From: JAGOTN01 sp964538345
GTDB lineage: Bacteria; Patescibacteriota; Minisyncoccia; Phycocordibacterales; JAACPR01
NCBI GenBank assembly: GCA_964538345.1
Contig: CAZIFF010000026.1
Span: 1-7,501 of the forward strand
Direction of reading: 5' to 3'
DNA length: 7,501 bases
Below, in pieces: positions 5,722 through 7,501 of the stretch. A program made the translations under genes and the position numbers. Within the stretch, counting starts at the first letter, position 1. The number at the start of each line of letters is the position of its first letter. The notes beneath the pieces are model-generated. The model saw only the letters and a list, made by a program, of their open reading frames with translations. It was not told where the DNA came from and searched no databases.

Positions 5722-6990
5722 TTAGATAGCTTCGTCAATGACTTCTATCTTTGAAATATCACTAGGGAATTTTCCAGACCATATTGGTCTAATTTCAATA
5801 CTTGTAGCACGTGTAATTCCTGGATAAATATCTAGTATTTCTTGAATATTGTCTTTGTCAGTACCAGACAAAGATTGCTTCAAAGATTCGTAATTATTTT
5901 TCCATACAAAATCTATACTTCCAGATATTTCTACATTCATTTTTGTAGCATCTGATTCTGTTGGTGTTAGTAAAATTTTAAGTTTATCCACATTATTTAT
6001 TACTACATTTTCATTAGTTGAAAAATTAGGAATTACTGCAGCGGCGATACTATTTCCAAATATCATCGCATCAAAAGAAGGAGCTTTTATTGTGCCTTTA
6101 GCTGAAACCAAAACCTGATCCCCGTCTACTTTGTCTGGCATTATTTCGTATACAATCATTGATTCATCAGCCACAACAAGAGTGCTTTCATTAGATTTTG
6201 ACTTAGCATCTTGAATTAATTGGTCCTCAAGCTGCTTTTTCAAAGAAGACTCTGCATTTTGCCTGTCTGACTCTGAAATTACCTTTCTTATACCATCAAA
6301 ACCTCCTGAGATTTGATTGGTTGAAACTGCGTAAAAACTATTGAATTGAGGCAAATCCTTGAAACCAGGGACTGTAAACTTCCCCGCTGGAATGTTGTAT
6401 TTTTCACCAGCCTGATCAGCTACAACTTCAACTTCTAGCTTTCCAGGAACAACATTACCTTTTTCATCTCTCTTTAACCCAGGAACAACTACTGATGACG
6501 GAATTCTGTAAATCAAACCATTTGATGATTCAAATCGAGTATCTTTTAGTAATCTTTGCTCTTGTTCTTCGTATTCATTGTAAATTGTAATTTTACCAGC
6601 GGCTTTTTGAGTAACTTTTTCTTCGCCTGTAGCTTTTATTGATACGTTTTTTTCTACAGATAATTCAATTGGAGAAAATTGGATAGCTGTTGTAACGTTT
6701 GCATTTTGAGATATTTCTTTTGATTCAACATAAATTTTTGCATGACTTCTTGAAAAGAAAGCAATTAAAACAACTGCCAAAACAGTTGAGATTATAAAAA
6801 TTAATTTCTTCTTTCCATTTTTATTGTTTTTCGCAAAACTTGTATCAAAGACTTCCTCCTTTCTTTCTTTAGCTGTCATGTCTATATCATTGTTAACATT
6901 ATTAAAATTATTTTGTACTCTCACCCTACCATCTGGTAAAGGTATATCTCTAATACTTTTTCTTTTTGTTGGTGGTACTATATCTTGCAT
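5722..6990 (-). CDS. Single-pass membrane protein with baseplate J/gp47-like extracytoplasmic domain
   Basis: Exact function unknown. The 422-aa protein has a polar N-terminus (1-62) carrying KRKSIRDIPLPDGR (9-22) and ending in a lysine cluster, then one hydrophobic helix at about 63-80 (LIFIISTVLAVVLIAFF). By the positive-inside rule the N-terminus is cytoplasmic and residues 81-422 are outside. Residues about 131-260 resemble the baseplate J family: AGKITIYNEY, LLKDTRFESSNGLIYRIP, a VPG turn, VEVVADQAGEKYNIPAGKFTVPGF and ISGGFDG. The C-terminus has WSGKFPSDISKIEV after PGITRATSIEI, a tail I associate with CPR homologues annotated as baseplate-J-like. It starts 30 nt after an actin-like gene and ends 24 nt before infA. 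No phage genes surround it, so the domain is probably used in an envelope structure rather than in a virion. Family assignment is from recalled motifs, not a search. Confidence 0.7.
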   Translation of the reverse strand: MQDIVPPTKRKSIRDIPLPDGRVRVQNNFNNVNNDIDMTAKERKEEVFDTSFAKNNKNGKKKLIFIISTVLAVVLIAFFSRSHAKIYVESKEISQNANVTTAIQFSPIELSVEKNVSIKATGEEKVTQKAAGKITIYNEYEEQEQRLLKDTRFESSNGLIYRIPSSVVVPGLKRDEKGNVVPGKLEVEVVADQAGEKYNIPAGKFTVPGFKDLPQFNSFYAVSTNQISGGFDGIRKVISESDRQNAESSLKKQLEDQLIQDAKSKSNESTLVVADESMIVYEIMPDKVDGDQVLVSAKGTIKAPSFDAMIFGNSIAAAVIPNFSTNENVVINNVDKLKILLTPTESDATKMNVEISGSIDFVWKNNYESLKQSLSGTDKDNIQEILDIYPGITRATSIEIRPIWSGKFPSDISKIEVIDEAI

Positions 6991-7020
6991 AACTTTATAT
7001 CTATCAATCTTATCACAAGA

Positions 7021-7501
7021 CTAGGATTCTTTGTCTAGTGAGATAGCGTTTATGGTAATAAATATATCAGAGTCTACATTTTCTTTATAAGAAATATTGT
7101 TTTTAAAATGTTGATTGTTAAACACCATTATAGATGGGTCTTTTTCTGATGAAAATAGGTTTTGTCTCAAATTTGGATTATTTAAGGTTTTCAAAAATAT
7201 ATTTGATACAGTCGAATTTGTGCCCAAGAACACTTTTGAAGGTATATTTAGGCCTTGATTATGTGACAATTCAGTAGATATAGCGTTTATCCACTCTTTT
7301 TGTTTATTTGTCATCTTTTCTTCTATTTCTGGTTTACAATTTTCTTTTAAATCACCTCGGGTCATCATTTCCATAGTAGATAAAGCTGTGCCAGCAGATA
7401 CAGAACAAGAGTTGGCAACAAATTCAATAAAGTCTTGTGAGCCGATTTTTATAGAACTTCTGCATTTAATTGAACCGTGTTCTACCACCATAACGTCTGT
7501 A
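7021..7501 (-). CDS. Actin-fold ATPase of FtsA/PilM type, C-terminal part (5' end outside window)
   Basis: The reading frame is open through the window edge, so Met at 7491 is internal; the preceding visible codons encode Thr-Asp-Val. TDVMVVEHGSIKCRSSIKIG fits the end of the phosphate-2 motif (DxGGxTTD) and the following strands of FtsA/PilM proteins. SVSAGTALSTMEMMTRGDL fits the GT..EAE..K..YG helix, and NIPSKVFLGTNSTVSNIFL fits the adenosine motif (normally LTGGG), which is degenerate here with Gly-Thr-Asn-Ser. The last strand-helix (DIFITINAISL) also fits the PilM end. Such proteins sit on the inner face of the membrane and bind the cytoplasmic tails of partners; the next gene encodes a single-pass protein with a suitable tail. 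The stop is TAG. Divergent, and the N-terminal nucleotide motifs are out of view, so the family is probable rather than certain. Confidence 0.55.
   Translation of the reverse strand, partial: TDVMVVEHGSIKCRSSIKIGSQDFIEFVANSCSVSAGTALSTMEMMTRGDLKENCKPEIEEKMTNKQKEWINAISTELSHNQGLNIPSKVFLGTNSTVSNIFLKTLNNPNLRQNLFSSEKDPSIMVFNNQHFKNNISYKENVDSDIFITINAISLDKES

Noticed and set aside
5722..6990. Prophage remnant because of the baseplate-J-like domain
   Set aside because: No other phage genes are nearby, the protein has a transmembrane anchor, and it sits between an actin-like gene and infA.
7021..7491. Complete 156-aa gene starting at Met 7491
   Set aside because: The frame continues open to the window edge and the preceding codons (Thr-Asp-Val) fit the ATPase motif, so this Met is internal and the gene is partial.
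1..7501. UGA recoding, suggested by absence of TGA among 11 stop codons (8 TAA, 3 TAG)
   Set aside because: All known genes are full length under the standard code with no in-frame TGA at Gly or Trp positions; with 11 stops in AT-rich DNA, absence of TGA can be chance. A genome-wide count would settle it.
1..7501. tRNA, rRNA, CRISPR array or insertion sequence
   Set aside because: Gaps are at most 87 nt and hold no cloverleaf, spaced direct repeats or transposase; nothing supports these.

Overview
The window is AT-rich and every gene I can support is on the minus strand, so transcription runs from high to low coordinates. The gene content and several details suggest a bacterium of the Candidate Phyla Radiation (Patescibacteria), probably a Parcubacteria-like lineage. 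These details are very short intergenic gaps, trimmed ribosomal proteins (uL13 of 116 aa), near-absence of Shine-Dalgarno sequences, no rpmJ between infA and rpsM, and a membrane-anchored protein with a baseplate-J-like domain. The lineage is inferred from gene content only, without any search.

Layout in transcription order: (1) 7501-7021, the 3' part of a gene that looks like an FtsA/PilM-type actin-fold ATPase. (2) 6990-5722, a 422-aa protein with one transmembrane helix, a basic cytoplasmic N-terminus and an extracytoplasmic region resembling baseplate J/gp47. (3) 5697-2519, an infA plus alpha-operon block: infA, rpsM, rpsK, rpsD, rpoA, rplQ. (4) 2517-1760, rplM and rpsI. (5) 1734-1, grpE and the 5' part of dnaK, which runs off the window. 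The largest gaps are 87 nt (rpsD-rpoA), 64 nt (grpE-dnaK), 46 nt (infA-rpsM) and 42 nt (rpoA-rplQ). No stretch over 300 bases lacks a gene.

How the genes work together: the core is a compressed growth cluster of translation initiation (IF-1), 30S proteins (uS13, uS11, uS4, uS9), 50S proteins (bL17, uL13) and the RNA polymerase alpha subunit. The DnaK chaperone and its nucleotide-exchange factor GrpE follow directly and may be read by the same transcript. No CIRCE element is visible, so chaperone supply may be tied to ribosome synthesis rather than to classical HrcA control. The two upstream genes look like a separate envelope module, a cytoplasmic actin-like ATPase plus a single-pass partner, similar in plan to PilM/PilN. 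This is the part of the window most likely to hold undescribed biology.

Smaller signals: a 13/14-nt repeat that includes the TAG stop codons of both grpE and rpoA; several small dyads in the grpE-dnaK, rpoA-rplQ and rpsD-rpoA gaps; and complete avoidance of TGA among the 11 visible stop codons.
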